Source of the DNA: an uncultured Lachnospiraceae bacterium
GTDB taxonomy: Bacteria > Bacillota > Clostridia > Lachnospirales > Lachnospiraceae
DNA length: 37,232 nt
Direction: 5' to 3'
NCBI GenBank assembly: GCA_947174495.1
Contig: CAMWJC010000028.1
Coordinates: 1-37,232 of the forward strand
Shown piece by piece: positions 8,184 through 17,557 of the stretch. Below the pieces are notes generated by a model. That model ran no database searches. It was not told the origin of the DNA and was given only the letters and a program-made list of their open reading frames with translations. How positions within the stretch are numbered: the stretch's first letter is position 1; each line of letters opens with the position of its first letter. The position numbers and the translations under genes were made by a program.

Positions 8184-9113
8184 CTATTTTAATATCTCTC
8201 TGCAAAATTCAATCATATCCAGATATCCCATTCCTCTGTCCGTTGGTGTTGCCTGTGTTACAATCACTGCATTTTCATTCGGAATAACAGTGATACTTTG
8301 TCCTCCATATCCACGGCAGCCGTATTGCTCCTCCCATACCCACCATAAAAATCCATAATTGGGATTACATTTCAGCGGGGATACTGCCTGACGAACATAA
8401 TTTTCGGATATGATCTGCTCTTTCCCATGCTTTCCGCCATTTAAAAAAAGCTGACCGATTTTCATCATATCTATTGCTGTCATCTTAAACTTCGTTTCAT
8501 TGTCCGTCTCCGCATCATCTCCGACGCTGTAATATACACCACAGGGACTTTTATACCAGCGTTCGCTCTCAATTTCCAAAGGTGCAAATAAATTAGTATT
8601 TATAAAATCATACATATCTCCGCATGCCTGATCCAGAAGCTTTGCTAAAAGGATCACATCCCATTCCTTATAGTTATACCTTGTTCCCGGAATATCAGCA
8701 ACTGCGCAATCCGCAATATACGAAATCCAGTTATCAGAGTTTCTGAGCTGCTTCATCATGGGACAATGATAATGAACCCCTCCATTCCAATAGATTCCTG
8801 AAGTCATTGTAAGCAAATGCCTGATCGTAATCATCCTGTGAAATGGCTCACGGCCTTCACTAAACTCATGAATATATTTATAAACTGGTTCATCTAAACC
8901 TTGTATCAATCCCTTATCCAACGCAATTCCTGTACATACCGACATAATACTTTTTGCCACCGAGGCAATTACATTTTTGCTTTGTTCATGAAAGCCATTA
9001 TAGTAACAGCGTGCCAGAATTTCATTATCTTTGCACAGCAAAACACTGTTAACCTGACGATAATGATGACCTAATACATACGCATCTATTTTCGCTTCAA
9101 TATCTGCATTCAT
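8184..9113 (-). CDS. Beta-lactamase-family serine hydrolase
   Basis: The 309-residue protein belongs to the class C beta-lactamase / penicillin-binding protein superfamily. The catalytic SxxK is SVAK at residues 51-54, followed by MITIRHLLTMTSGI, a hallmark of the family. The usual second motif Y-S-N appears as YKE in RYNYKEWDVILLAKLLDQ, so substrate handling may differ. The third motif region is GYGGQSI near residue 270. There is no signal peptide, so it is probably cytoplasmic, unlike secreted beta-lactamases. Its ATG overlaps the stop of the UvrA-like gene by four bases, indicating translational coupling. An esterase or peptidase role is as likely as drug hydrolysis. Confidence 0.85.
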   Translation of the reverse strand: MNADIEAKIDAYVLGHHYRQVNSVLLCKDNEILARCYYNGFHEQSKNVIASVAKSIMSVCTGIALDKGLIQGLDEPVYKYIHEFSEGREPFHRMITIRHLLTMTSGIYWNGGVHYHCPMMKQLRNSDNWISYIADCAVADIPGTRYNYKEWDVILLAKLLDQACGDMYDFINTNLFAPLEIESERWYKSPCGVYYSVGDDAETDNETKFKMTAIDMMKIGQLFLNGGKHGKEQIISENYVRQAVSPLKCNPNYGFLWWVWEEQYGCRGYGGQSITVIPNENAVIVTQATPTDRGMGYLDMIEFCREILK

Positions 9114-11485
9114 TTTAAATACCTTCCTATAACAGAATCAGGATCATTCTTCAGTTCTGCAGGCGTTCCTGTCGCGATAATATTACCGCCTTCATTGCCT
9201 CCGCCTTGCCCCAATTCAATAATATAGTCACAATTTGAAAGCACATAAGAGTCATGCTCCGTTATGATAATGGAATTTCCCATATCAACCAGCTCATTCA
9301 GCAGACTCATAAGCTGTTCACTGTCACTAAATGAAAGCCCGGTTGTAGGCTCATCCAAAATGTACAATATACCTTTGCTGTTCTTGCCCTTTGATAATTC
9401 CTTTGCAAGCTTTATGCGCTGGCTTTCTCCGCCGGAAATCGTTGGCGTTGCCTGTCCTAATTTTATATATCCCATTCCCACACGCTGTAAGATTGCCAGC
9501 ATGTTATCAATGGCTTTGTCCTTATCAGCAAAGAACCCCTTCGCTTCATCCACGCTCATCTCTAATACATCCCTGATATTCTTTCCATCAACGGTAATCT
9601 CCATAGCCTCCCGGATGTACCCGCTGCCGCCACACTCATCACAGTCAATATCAATGAAATTGCCAAATCCCACATGATAATGGAGAACACCGTCTCCTTT
9701 ACACTTATGGCATCCTCCCTTGCTGTTTACGGAAAACATACCAGATGTATATCCCCGCTCTTTTGCCTGACCGCTTTGTGCAAACAAATTCCGCACACGA
9801 TCAAAAATACCGGTGTAGGTAGCCGGACAGGAGGTTCTGCTTCTCCCAATCGGCCGCTGATCTATAATATAACAATGCCTGATATTATTTACTCCTGTCA
9901 ATGTGACTTCCTTATCTACAGCTTGTTCCGGCCAGTCATCGTCCTCCTCATCCATGGTACATTTTGCTTTTAACTGTTCCTTCAATTTGGGGACTAAAGT
10001 ATCTGCTATGAGACTTGATTTCCCACTGCCTGATACACCTGCCACTCCTACCATAACACCCAGCGGGATTCTGGCTGTTATATTTTTTAAATTGTGCAGT
10101 CTGGCTCCCGATATTGTCAGCATTTTTTCATTGTCAAGTTTTCTGTATTCTGTCTTCACTTTAAAACCAAGCTTATTTGACAAATATGGGGCAGTTTTTG
10201 AATCTGCACATTTCAAAAATTGATCATATCCCCCCTCAAAAACCTTAAAGCCTCCAAAATCACCTGCTTTAGGTCCCATATCAATAATATAGTCTGCCTC
10301 CCGCATAAAATTTTCGTCATGCTCTACCACAACAACCGTGTTTCCTGAATCCACCAGCCTTCGGATTATCCGTATCAGATTTTCTTTTTCAATCTCATGC
10401 AAGCCTATTGTAGGCTCATCAAACACAAAAATGATAGAATCCATCTCAGCAATAATATAGCTTGCCAGAAACAGACGTTGTATCTCACCGCCTGAAAGAG
10501 ACGGTACCGGACGGGATAATGAGAGATGATAAAGCCCTACGTCAAACATACAGGAAAGCTTCGTAACGATTTCCTTTAACAGAGGATTATTTCCTTCATG
10601 ATTTTCCTTTAAAAATTTAAGCAGATCGCCAATGTACATCCCTTCCAACTCATTGATGGTTTTGCCGCCAAACGTTGTATGAGAAGCCTGTTCACCAAGT
10701 CCTGTTCCGCCACATTTTGTGCATCTTTTTTCTTCTATCATACCTGCGTCTTTTAACAAGCTTGCCAGTCTTCCGGAAGTTGATACGGAACCATTTGTAA
10801 GCATAGTGATCCATGGAATAAAACCGAAAAATTTTGACTTCCCGCCATCTCCATATTTCAGTAAGTCAATCTGTTCCTTTGTAAGATCGGACAATTTATC
10901 TTCCCATAAACTCATCCCATAATTTCCACAAAATTCCTCCAGCATATTTTTGGTTGAACTTCTTCTCCCTAATCCGCATGCAACTTCATAAATATGCTGG
11001 TTTTTATCTTCAAATATCTTGTCCGCGTCAATCCACTTTATTACACCCTTGCCCAGACATTTTACACACATTCCCTTAGGGGAATTTTTTTGGAACATGG
11101 CAATGTCCAAAGGCTGTCCGTCATTATATTCCGGCAGACGGCTTCCGTAATTGGCCAATAATGCCGCAAGTATAGCGCTTATTTTAGTCTTTGTCCCCAC
11201 AGTGCTTCTCGGATTGGATTGACGGATAATTCTCTGTTCCACCGCAACTGTTGGGGAAATGCCGGTAATGCTGTCAAAAGCAGGAACAGTATCAACCATA
11301 AACTCCGTTCCTGAGAACATCAGATATCTTCTTTTTCCTTCCTCGTAAAGGGTATCAAATGCCAGGCTTGACTTCCCACTGCCTGACACTCCTGTGATAA
11401 TTGTAAGCTTATGCTTTGGAATGCTTACATCAATTCCTTTTAAGTTATGTATTCTTGCATTTTTTATCTCTATACAACTGTTCAT
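9110..11485 (-). CDS. UvrA-like tandem ABC ATPase (short paralogue)
   Basis: This is a UvrA-family protein of 791 residues, clearly shorter than canonical UvrA at about 940. The first ATPase half has Walker A GVSGSGKSS (residues 32-40), signature LSGGEIQRL and Walker B FVFDEPTIGLH. The second has GVSGSGKSSLIADTL, ISGGESQRIKLA and YILDEPTTGLS. Zinc-finger CXXC pairs are present (CVKCLGKG, CTKCGGTG, CHKCKGDG, CDECGGSG). The shortening suggests loss of part of the UvrB-binding or insertion domain. Such paralogues are known as accessory UvrA or drug-resistance proteins (for example DrrC), so this is more likely DNA or target protection than core excision repair. It is coupled to the serine hydrolase downstream. 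Confidence 0.88.
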   Translation of the reverse strand: MNSCIEIKNARIHNLKGIDVSIPKHKLTIITGVSGSGKSSLAFDTLYEEGKRRYLMFSGTEFMVDTVPAFDSITGISPTVAVEQRIIRQSNPRSTVGTKTKISAILAALLANYGSRLPEYNDGQPLDIAMFQKNSPKGMCVKCLGKGVIKWIDADKIFEDKNQHIYEVACGLGRRSSTKNMLEEFCGNYGMSLWEDKLSDLTKEQIDLLKYGDGGKSKFFGFIPWITMLTNGSVSTSGRLASLLKDAGMIEEKRCTKCGGTGLGEQASHTTFGGKTINELEGMYIGDLLKFLKENHEGNNPLLKEIVTKLSCMFDVGLYHLSLSRPVPSLSGGEIQRLFLASYIIAEMDSIIFVFDEPTIGLHEIEKENLIRIIRRLVDSGNTVVVVEHDENFMREADYIIDMGPKAGDFGGFKVFEGGYDQFLKCADSKTAPYLSNKLGFKVKTEYRKLDNEKMLTISGARLHNLKNITARIPLGVMVGVAGVSGSGKSSLIADTLVPKLKEQLKAKCTMDEEDDDWPEQAVDKEVTLTGVNNIRHCYIIDQRPIGRSRTSCPATYTGIFDRVRNLFAQSGQAKERGYTSGMFSVNSKGGCHKCKGDGVLHYHVGFGNFIDIDCDECGGSGYIREAMEITVDGKNIRDVLEMSVDEAKGFFADKDKAIDNMLAILQRVGMGYIKLGQATPTISGGESQRIKLAKELSKGKNSKGILYILDEPTTGLSFSDSEQLMSLLNELVDMGNSIIITEHDSYVLSNCDYIIELGQGGGNEGGNIIATGTPAELKNDPDSVIGRYLK

Positions 11486-11514
11486 TGATGTTTTCCGCTC
11501 CCTGCGTGAAATTG

Positions 11515-11572
11515 AATACCCTGCCTCAAAACAAATACAAAGAGTTAAAGCATTGTTTTAAGTCAGGGTATT
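11515..11572. repeat. Strong 20-bp hairpin between purF-like and uvrA-like genes
   Basis: The arms 11515-11534 and 11553-11572 pair with a single mismatch plus one wobble around an 18-nt loop; both ends read AATACCCTG / CAGGGTATT. It is the main feature of the 127-bp gap. No T-run follows on the minus strand, so it is not a textbook terminator; it could act as an attenuator, RNA-stability element or small repeat. Confidence 0.7.
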
Positions 11573-11612
11573 ATAATCAACCGTACATAAAACTAACTAT
11601 TATCCTGCAAAC

Positions 11613-13019
11613 TTATTCCTTCCCATCCCAGCAATAAGTACACAGCTTGTCCTTATCAATCCCCACCGACTCGATCATATCATCCAGTCTGTGATAACGG
11701 AGAGATGTAAAATTAAGCTGAACGCCGATCCTCTTTACCATTTCCTGATATTCCGGTGTCTCCGGATTGGAATAAGCGCTTAAATTCACGTTCTTTCCAT
11801 CCCCCTCCATCTCTTTGATGATCCGTCTGGTGATCAGATCCATCTCCGATGTGGAGCGGGAAAAGTTCAAGTATTTACATCCGTACAAAAGAGGCGGGCA
11901 CGCCGGCCGGATATGTACCTCTCTGGCTCCGCTCTGATAAAGAAATTCCGTAGTCTCCCTAAGCTGCGTTCCCCGAACAATGGAATCATCAATAAGAAGA
12001 AGACTCTTATTTTGAATCAAATCATGAACCGGTATCAGCTTCATCTTGGCAATAAGATTTCTCTTACTTTGAATCGTAGGCATAAACGATCTGGGCCAAG
12101 TCGGTGTATACTTGATAAAGGGTCTGGAAAAAGGAATTCCCGACTCATTGGAGTATCCCACTGCATGGGCAATACCGGAATCCGGCACACCTGCCACATT
12201 ATCCGGTGATACATCATCCCGCCTTGCCAAAAGAGCACCGCAATTGTAACGCATTTTTTCCACGCTGACTCCCTCGTAGGAAGAAGAAGGATAACCATAA
12301 TAAATCCAGAGGAAAGTACATATTTTCATCTTACTTCCCGGTTTTACCAACGTCCGGACCTCCTCCGGAGTGATGATTGCCACCTCTCCAGGCCCTAACT
12401 CCCGCTCTTGGGTATATCCCAAATTCAGGTAAGCAAAGCTTTCAAAGGAAATGCAGTAGCCATCCTCCTTTTTGCCGATCGCCACCGGTGTCCTTCCCAT
12501 CTTATCCCTGGCAGCATAAATTCCCTTTGGCGTAAGGAGCGCCAGCGTCAGCGAACCATCAATCAACTCCTGAGCATAAGTGATTCCCTCGATCAGATTA
12601 TCCTTCTGATTGATAATCGCCGCCACCAACTCCGTGGCATTGATATCACCTCCGCTCATCTCCAAAAAATGAGCATGTCCCATGGTAAAGATCTTCTCAA
12701 CAATCTCGTCTATATTGTTAATCTTTCCCACCGTCATAATGGCATAGGTGCCATGATGGGAACGCACCAAAAGAGGCTGAGGCTCATAATCGGAAATACA
12801 GCCAATTCCCATATTTCCATGCATCTCATTGACATCCTTATCGAACTTGGTACGAAAAGGGGAATTCTCAATGTTGTGAATTGCCCGGTCAAAGCCATTC
12901 TCACTACTATAGACTGCCATTCCCGCTCTTCTTGTCCCCAGGTGAGAATGATAGTCTGTACCAAAAAATAAATCAAATACACAGTCCTTTTTCAGGGCTG
13001 CTCCAAAAAAACCACCCAA
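11613..13019 (-). CDS. PurF-like amidophosphoribosyltransferase lacking the glutaminase Cys
   Basis: The 468-residue protein has the two-domain layout of glutamine PRPP amidotransferase. The C-terminal phosphoribosyltransferase domain is intact, with PRPP loop IDDSIVRGTQ (residues 343-352). The four Fe-S ligand cysteines known from Bacillus PurF appear present at Cys234, Cys381, Cys460 and Cys463. The N-terminal Ntn domain is altered: the start reads MGGFFG where active enzymes have MCGIFG, so the nucleophile Cys is Gly (GGT). The glutamine-binding motifs RYAT and HNGN are replaced by CISD and VGKI. The start codon is TTG, six bases after GGAGGAG. It may use free ammonia or have another role. 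It is 15 bp downstream of purB. Confidence 0.88.
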   Translation of the reverse strand: MGGFFGAALKKDCVFDLFFGTDYHSHLGTRRAGMAVYSSENGFDRAIHNIENSPFRTKFDKDVNEMHGNMGIGCISDYEPQPLLVRSHHGTYAIMTVGKINNIDEIVEKIFTMGHAHFLEMSGGDINATELVAAIINQKDNLIEGITYAQELIDGSLTLALLTPKGIYAARDKMGRTPVAIGKKEDGYCISFESFAYLNLGYTQERELGPGEVAIITPEEVRTLVKPGSKMKICTFLWIYYGYPSSSYEGVSVEKMRYNCGALLARRDDVSPDNVAGVPDSGIAHAVGYSNESGIPFSRPFIKYTPTWPRSFMPTIQSKRNLIAKMKLIPVHDLIQNKSLLLIDDSIVRGTQLRETTEFLYQSGAREVHIRPACPPLLYGCKYLNFSRSTSEMDLITRRIIKEMEGDGKNVNLSAYSNPETPEYQEMVKRIGVQLNFTSLRYHRLDDMIESVGIDKDKLCTYCWDGKE

Positions 13020-13034
13020 AATATACTCCTCCGT

Positions 13035-14486
13035 CTAAACATTAATCTCTGCTTTTATTCCAAGAAGTTCCTTATTTTCCTGAAGAATCGGCTGTATCAC
13101 CTTTGCAAGGAAGCTTTCAACCTGCTCTCTGGAACGTCCCACATACCTTGAAGGCTCCATGGTCTTTTTCAGGTCTTCCAGCGTCATATTAAATGCCGGA
13201 TCCTCTGCAATCAATTCCAGAAGATTATTTTCTTTTCCTTCTTCCTTAACATTTTTTCCGGCCATCATGGAAAGCTCACGAATCCTTTCGTGAAGCTCCT
13301 GCCTGTTTCCGCCCATCTTCACGGCATCCATCATAATATTCTCGGTTGCCATGAAAGGCAGTTCACTTAACATGTGCTTCTCAATTACCTTGGGATACAC
13401 TACCAGTCCATCCACTACGTTCAGGCATAGATCCAAAATTCCATCAATTGCAAGAAAGCCCTCCGGAATAGAAAGCCGCTTATTTGCTGAATCGTCCAAA
13501 GTTCTCTCAAACCACTGTGTCGCCGAAGTAATCGCCGGATTCAATGCGTCGATCATCACATATCTGGAAAGAGAAGCAATCCTCTCACTTCTCATAGGGT
13601 TTCTCTTATATGCCATGGCGGAAGAACCGATCTGGCTCTTCTCAAAAGGCTCCTCTACTTCCTTAAGATGCTGCAAAAGCCGGATATCGTTTGACATCTT
13701 ATGAGCGCTTGCCGCAATGCCCGCAAGTACATTTGCCACTCTGGTATCCACCTTTCGGGAATAAGTCTGTCCAGACACCGGATAACACTCCTTAAAGCCC
13801 ATCTTCTCTGCAATCATAGGATCGATCTTATCAATAGTCTCCTGATCTCCGTCAAACAATTCCAAAAAGGAAGCCTGGGTTCCCGTCGTTCCTTTGGAAC
13901 CAAGCAGCTTCATACCGGAAAGTACATGGTCAAGATCTTCCAGATCCAGACAAAACTCCTGCATCCAGAGAGTCGCTCTCTTTCCCACCGTAGTAGGCTG
14001 CGCAGGCTGAAAATGGGTAAATGCAAGGGTCGGCTGGGATTTATACTTATCCGCAAAATCCGATAGCTCCTTTAAAACATTAACCAGTTTCTTTTTTACC
14101 AGTTTCAGTGCCTTGGTCATTACAATAATGTCTGTGTTATCACCCACATAACAGCTTGTGGCGCCTAAGTGAATAATACCAGCTGCCTTGGGGCACTGCT
14201 GCCCGTAAGCATAAACATGGCTCATCACATCATGCCGCACTTCTTTTTCCCTGGCTTTTGCCACATCGTAATTGATATCATCGGCATGCTCGCGAAGCTC
14301 TTCGATCTGCTCCATAGTGATTACCGGCTTGCCGTTCTGGGACAGCCCCAGTTCCATTTCCGTCTCGGCAAGTGCGATCCAAAGCTTTCTCCAGGTCCTG
14401 AATTTCATATCCGGTGAAAAAATATACTGCATCTCTTTGCTGGCGTAACGCTCCGACAAAGGACTTACGTATTTATCTGTACTCAT
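13035..14486 (-). CDS. purB: Adenylosuccinate lyase
   Basis: PurB cleaves SAICAR to AICAR and adenylosuccinate to AMP, releasing fumarate. The 483-residue protein shows the fumarase/aspartase superfamily signature GSSAMAYKRNPMRSER, the early motif ATSCYVGDNTD and the THFQPAQPTTVGKR segment carrying the catalytic His. Its length matches the longer eukaryote-like branch of the family. The ATG follows AGGAGAT. It lies 85 bp downstream of purC and directly upstream of the PurF-like gene, so three purine-related genes are in series. Confidence 0.97.
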   Translation of the reverse strand: MSTDKYVSPLSERYASKEMQYIFSPDMKFRTWRKLWIALAETEMELGLSQNGKPVITMEQIEELREHADDINYDVAKAREKEVRHDVMSHVYAYGQQCPKAAGIIHLGATSCYVGDNTDIIVMTKALKLVKKKLVNVLKELSDFADKYKSQPTLAFTHFQPAQPTTVGKRATLWMQEFCLDLEDLDHVLSGMKLLGSKGTTGTQASFLELFDGDQETIDKIDPMIAEKMGFKECYPVSGQTYSRKVDTRVANVLAGIAASAHKMSNDIRLLQHLKEVEEPFEKSQIGSSAMAYKRNPMRSERIASLSRYVMIDALNPAITSATQWFERTLDDSANKRLSIPEGFLAIDGILDLCLNVVDGLVVYPKVIEKHMLSELPFMATENIMMDAVKMGGNRQELHERIRELSMMAGKNVKEEGKENNLLELIAEDPAFNMTLEDLKKTMEPSRYVGRSREQVESFLAKVIQPILQENKELLGIKAEINV

Positions 14487-14571
14487 AAGTTAAAATCTCC
14501 TATCCGGCTGCTTGTCACGCGCCGTTTCCTTTACTGATCAAACTCTTTCCGCCCCGCCTATTTGCTTTGCC

Positions 14572-15279
14572 TTATGCCAGACCCAAACGTTTAAATACTT
14601 CGTTGTATGCTTCTTCTACATTCCCGAGATCTCTGCGGAAACGGTCTTTATCCAGTTTCTCGTTGGTATTCACATCCCACAAACGGCAGGTATCTGGTGA
14701 TGTTTCATCCGCAAGAAGAATCTCTCCGTGGAAACGGCCAAATTCGATTTTAAAATCAATAAGCTTAATATCAGCCTGAAGGAAGTATGCTTTTAAAACT
14801 TCATTCACCTTAAATGCGTATTTCTTAATAGTCTCGATTTCCTCCCAGGTTGCAAGCTCAAGCGCAACTGCAAAGTAGCTGTTGATCAGCGGATCGCCCA
14901 GCTCATCATTCTTATAACTGAATTCAATAGTAGGCTCTTTAAAAGGAGTTCCCTCTGGCACGCCCAGACGCTTGGAAAAGCTTCCTGCCGCCACATTACG
15001 GATAATAACCTCAAGGGGTACGATCTCCACCTTCTTTACCGCAGTCTCTCTGTCACTCAATTCCTCGATCAGATGAGTAGGCACCCCTTCCTTCTCAAGA
15101 AGCTTAAAAACGTGATTTGTCATGCGGTTATTGATCACACCTTTGCCTACGATCGTTCCTTTCTTTTCCCCGTTAAAGGCTGTTGCATCATCCTTATAGT
15201 CCACAATGACTACATCCGGATCGTCTGTTGCAAACACTTTCTTTGCCTTTCCTTCATAAAGCTGCTCTAATTTTTTCAT
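14572..15279 (-). CDS. purC: SAICAR synthetase
   Basis: PurC joins CAIR and aspartate with ATP to give SAICAR. The 235 residues match the family length. Visible landmarks are [16 protein letters not shown] at the start (ATP binding), [17 protein letters not shown], and [11 protein letters not shown] followed by [15 protein letters not shown]. The ATG is preceded by GGAGG. It is the first gene of the purC-purB-purF-like series and has a good promoter about 140 bp upstream, leaving a leader of roughly 135 nt that is unlike a known purine riboswitch to my eye. Confidence 0.97.
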   Translation of the reverse strand: MKKLEQLYEGKAKKVFATDDPDVVIVDYKDDATAFNGEKKGTIVGKGVINNRMTNHVFKLLEKEGVPTHLIEELSDRETAVKKVEIVPLEVIIRNVAAGSFSKRLGVPEGTPFKEPTIEFSYKNDELGDPLINSYFAVALELATWEEIETIKKYAFKVNEVLKAYFLQADIKLIDFKIEFGRFHGEILLADETSPDTCRLWDVNTNEKLDKDRFRRDLGNVEEAYNEVFKRLGLA

Positions 15280-15419
15280 GGTTCCTCCATTCTGCCGCCC
15301 TGCGGCTGTATAAAATTTTTATGCCCCAGAATCTTGACATCTTCACATCCGTTCATAACAAACGCTGCCACGCTTTGCGAGCCAGCTTATTGTAATAAAA
15401 CCGTTCCAAATACAGTCAC

Positions 15420-15448
15420 ATGCTATCACGCTGAAAAAGAGAAGTCAA
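15420..15448 (-). promoter_or_regulatory. Promoter for purC-purB-purF-like operon
   Basis: Read on the minus strand, TTGACT (15443-15448) and TAGCAT (15420-15425) are separated by 17 bp. The leader to the purC ATG contains a GCCGC-AGG-GCGGC hairpin just before the ribosome binding site. The remaining sequence between 15280 and 15504 holds no gene that I can see. Confidence 0.65.
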
Positions 15449-15504
15449 GGACAAATCTATGCTCCAAAACTGCCCATTCATCATTCTTATAACAATCAAA
15501 ATTA

Positions 15505-16704
15505 TTAATTGTGTTGTTGCTCTTTTTCGATACTTGCATACTGTGCAACAATATCCAGTATCTCTTTGGCATATTCTGGATACTTATCCACCAGATCCTT
15601 AATTTCTGCCTGTGCTTTTCCCGCAATCACTTCTCTGTTGTAATCCATCCGTCTTCTTAAGGACTGTCTGCGAATGATCAGATTGTGCCGGATCTCCACC
15701 ATTTCCTTTTTGTCAAGAATAGCCTGGGTCTGATGCAGCCATATCATGGGATCCTTTACCTGATAGCGGCGCAGTATATGCAAAAGCTCTTTCTGGCAAA
15801 TATCCAATTCCCGCTCTGCATCCTGATAGTTCTTCCGCTCTTCTTTTTCTTCCATATATTGCATCCAGCTCTTTCCTAATTCACCGGCGCTCGAAACATT
15901 ATATTTCATATAAAGATAATCCAGAAGATGGGTATTATTTACATAGCGGATTTTCACTGTATTCTGAAGCCGGATAATTCTTCCGATTCCATTTTCAACC
16001 TGCTTAAGTTCTCGCACTCCGTCATTGTGCTTCGTAAAAATAACCGTGATCGTCGCCGCACCCACCGCCGCTGCTGCCAAGTATCCAAGCTTTGTATTCA
16101 TCCGGAAACCAAACTGTAGAACCAAAAGAATCAAAATGCATACAACCAGTGCCGCTGTACAAACGATGGTCATGGATCTGGTATCCTCGATAACGCGCAA
16201 CAGCTCTCGTTTCCGAAAGAAATAGGCCTGTTTTTCTCCATCAAGTTTCCGAAGATCACGCTTTACCAGTTCCTGATATTCCTCCGCCTGGTTCAACTTT
16301 TCAAGGCCTTCCTGCACCTCCTCTTCCAGGCGTTCCATCTGTCGGAATTTTTCTTCATCCATCCGGTTTTTCCGCTCTTTATAACCGGACTGCTGTAATT
16401 CCAGAGCCTCAATTTTTCTGGCGCTGTCTTCCAAAGCTGCTTTGGGTTCCGGAGGAAGAGCCTCGATTTCCTCCATATCCTTCAAATACGAAGTAACCAT
16501 ATTATATTCAAACTGAAGATTTTCAAGTTCTTTCGAAGCTTCTGCAATCTGCTCCAGACAGCCCTTTACATACTCCCGTCTCTGTTTGCGATCTTTAATC
16601 TGAAGATCATCTCTGTTATAGACAATCTCATTCCAATCTCCAGTTTCATATTCCGGCTCAATTGTTCTCTTTTTTAAATGCAATAACTTCTTTATTAAGC
16701 CCAT
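15505..16704 (-). CDS. Coiled-coil protein with central membrane hairpin
   Basis: This 399-residue protein has a long charged helical region (residues 35-175, rich in Glu, Lys, Arg and Leu in heptad-like spacing). Two adjacent transmembrane helices follow at about 179-200 and 206-224. A second coiled-coil region (230-395) ends in IEKEQQHN. The short loop between helices (RMNTK) puts both arms on the same side, most likely the cytoplasm. I chose the ATG at 16704 because GGAGG precedes it and it lies one base after the upstream stop; an earlier in-frame ATG at 16734 overlaps that gene. It is the last gene of the four-gene cluster and would anchor it to the membrane. Family not recognised. Confidence 0.75.
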   Translation of the reverse strand: MGLIKKLLHLKKRTIEPEYETGDWNEIVYNRDDLQIKDRKQRREYVKGCLEQIAEASKELENLQFEYNMVTSYLKDMEEIEALPPEPKAALEDSARKIEALELQQSGYKERKNRMDEEKFRQMERLEEEVQEGLEKLNQAEEYQELVKRDLRKLDGEKQAYFFRKRELLRVIEDTRSMTIVCTAALVVCILILLVLQFGFRMNTKLGYLAAAAVGAATITVIFTKHNDGVRELKQVENGIGRIIRLQNTVKIRYVNNTHLLDYLYMKYNVSSAGELGKSWMQYMEEKEERKNYQDAERELDICQKELLHILRRYQVKDPMIWLHQTQAILDKKEMVEIRHNLIIRRQSLRRRMDYNREVIAGKAQAEIKDLVDKYPEYAKEILDIVAQYASIEKEQQHN

Positions 16705-16705
16705 C

Positions 16706-17539
16706 CTAAGCCTCCACAAGCTGACGATATTCATTTTTCAGCTCTGATATGATCTTATCAATTTCTTCATAATAAGAAGATACATTTCCTTCTTCCTTGT
16801 AAATCTTAAGTGCCGACAACATCCTGTTTTCCTGCGATGCTTCAAACTGCCCTCTGGCATCCATCAATTTCTTTTCCACAAGCATGGACAATTCATGGTA
16901 CTCCCCATGCTCCGCAATAAAAGCAATATATGCCTCATCACGCAGGAAAAGCCGTTTGGCAGCAAGAAAGGAAATTCCTGACTCAGTATTACCTGTCATA
17001 TCATACGCCCTTTTAAAATATTTTGCTGCCATGTCAAACATGAAAAACCCGGCATACGCCACTCCCATATTGTGGCAAATCAATGGCTTTAATGCGCTTT
17101 CCGTCTCTGGAAGCTCCCTCACCAGCCGATCATACTCTTCCAATGCCAGATAATATCTGCGGTTTTTCATAAGAAAGTCTGCCTGTTTTTTTCGTCGTTC
17201 AAAATCATTCAGTCCCACACTTCCCTGAAGAACCTCTTCAATCTTCGCCTTCTCCTGGGTTGTGCAAAAATTTACATAATCCAATATAGTGCTGACAAAA
17301 ATCCCCGGCTGGCATCCTCTTTGAAACAACGTAAGAAGCTGATGACTCAGTTCTGTAAGCCCGCATTCACGATCCAACCACTCCGCCAGTTCTTTGTCCA
17401 TCACATCATTGTCTATCATAAAAGGATTGCTTGCAAACAGATAGCACAGTTCTTCCACACAATATACATTCACGCACATGCTGTTGAAATGATATGGTTT
17501 CTTTGCATATCTTCCAATGCATAATATCATCCTGCCCAA
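16706..17539 (-). CDS. Helical-repeat (TPR-like) protein of four-gene cluster
   Basis: The 277-residue protein is soluble and mostly helical. The middle part has TPR-like pairs (YYLALEEYDRLVRELPE, LICHNMGVAYAGFFMFDMAA, YFKRAYDMTG), which usually bind other proteins. The N-terminal half (MILCIGRYAKKPYHFNSM) may be a separate small domain. Two starts are possible: TTG at 17539, seven bases after GGGAGA, or ATG at 17530, which has no well-spaced site; I kept the TTG. It lies 18 bp after the Hsp70-like gene and ends one base before the coiled-coil gene start. It is probably an adaptor between those two products. Confidence 0.7.
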   Translation of the reverse strand: MGRMILCIGRYAKKPYHFNSMCVNVYCVEELCYLFASNPFMIDNDVMDKELAEWLDRECGLTELSHQLLTLFQRGCQPGIFVSTILDYVNFCTTQEKAKIEEVLQGSVGLNDFERRKKQADFLMKNRRYYLALEEYDRLVRELPETESALKPLICHNMGVAYAGFFMFDMAAKYFKRAYDMTGNTESGISFLAAKRLFLRDEAYIAFIAEHGEYHELSMLVEKKLMDARGQFEASQENRMLSALKIYKEEGNVSSYYEEIDKIISELKNEYRQLVEA

Positions 17540-17557
17540 AACAAAATCTCCCTTCCG

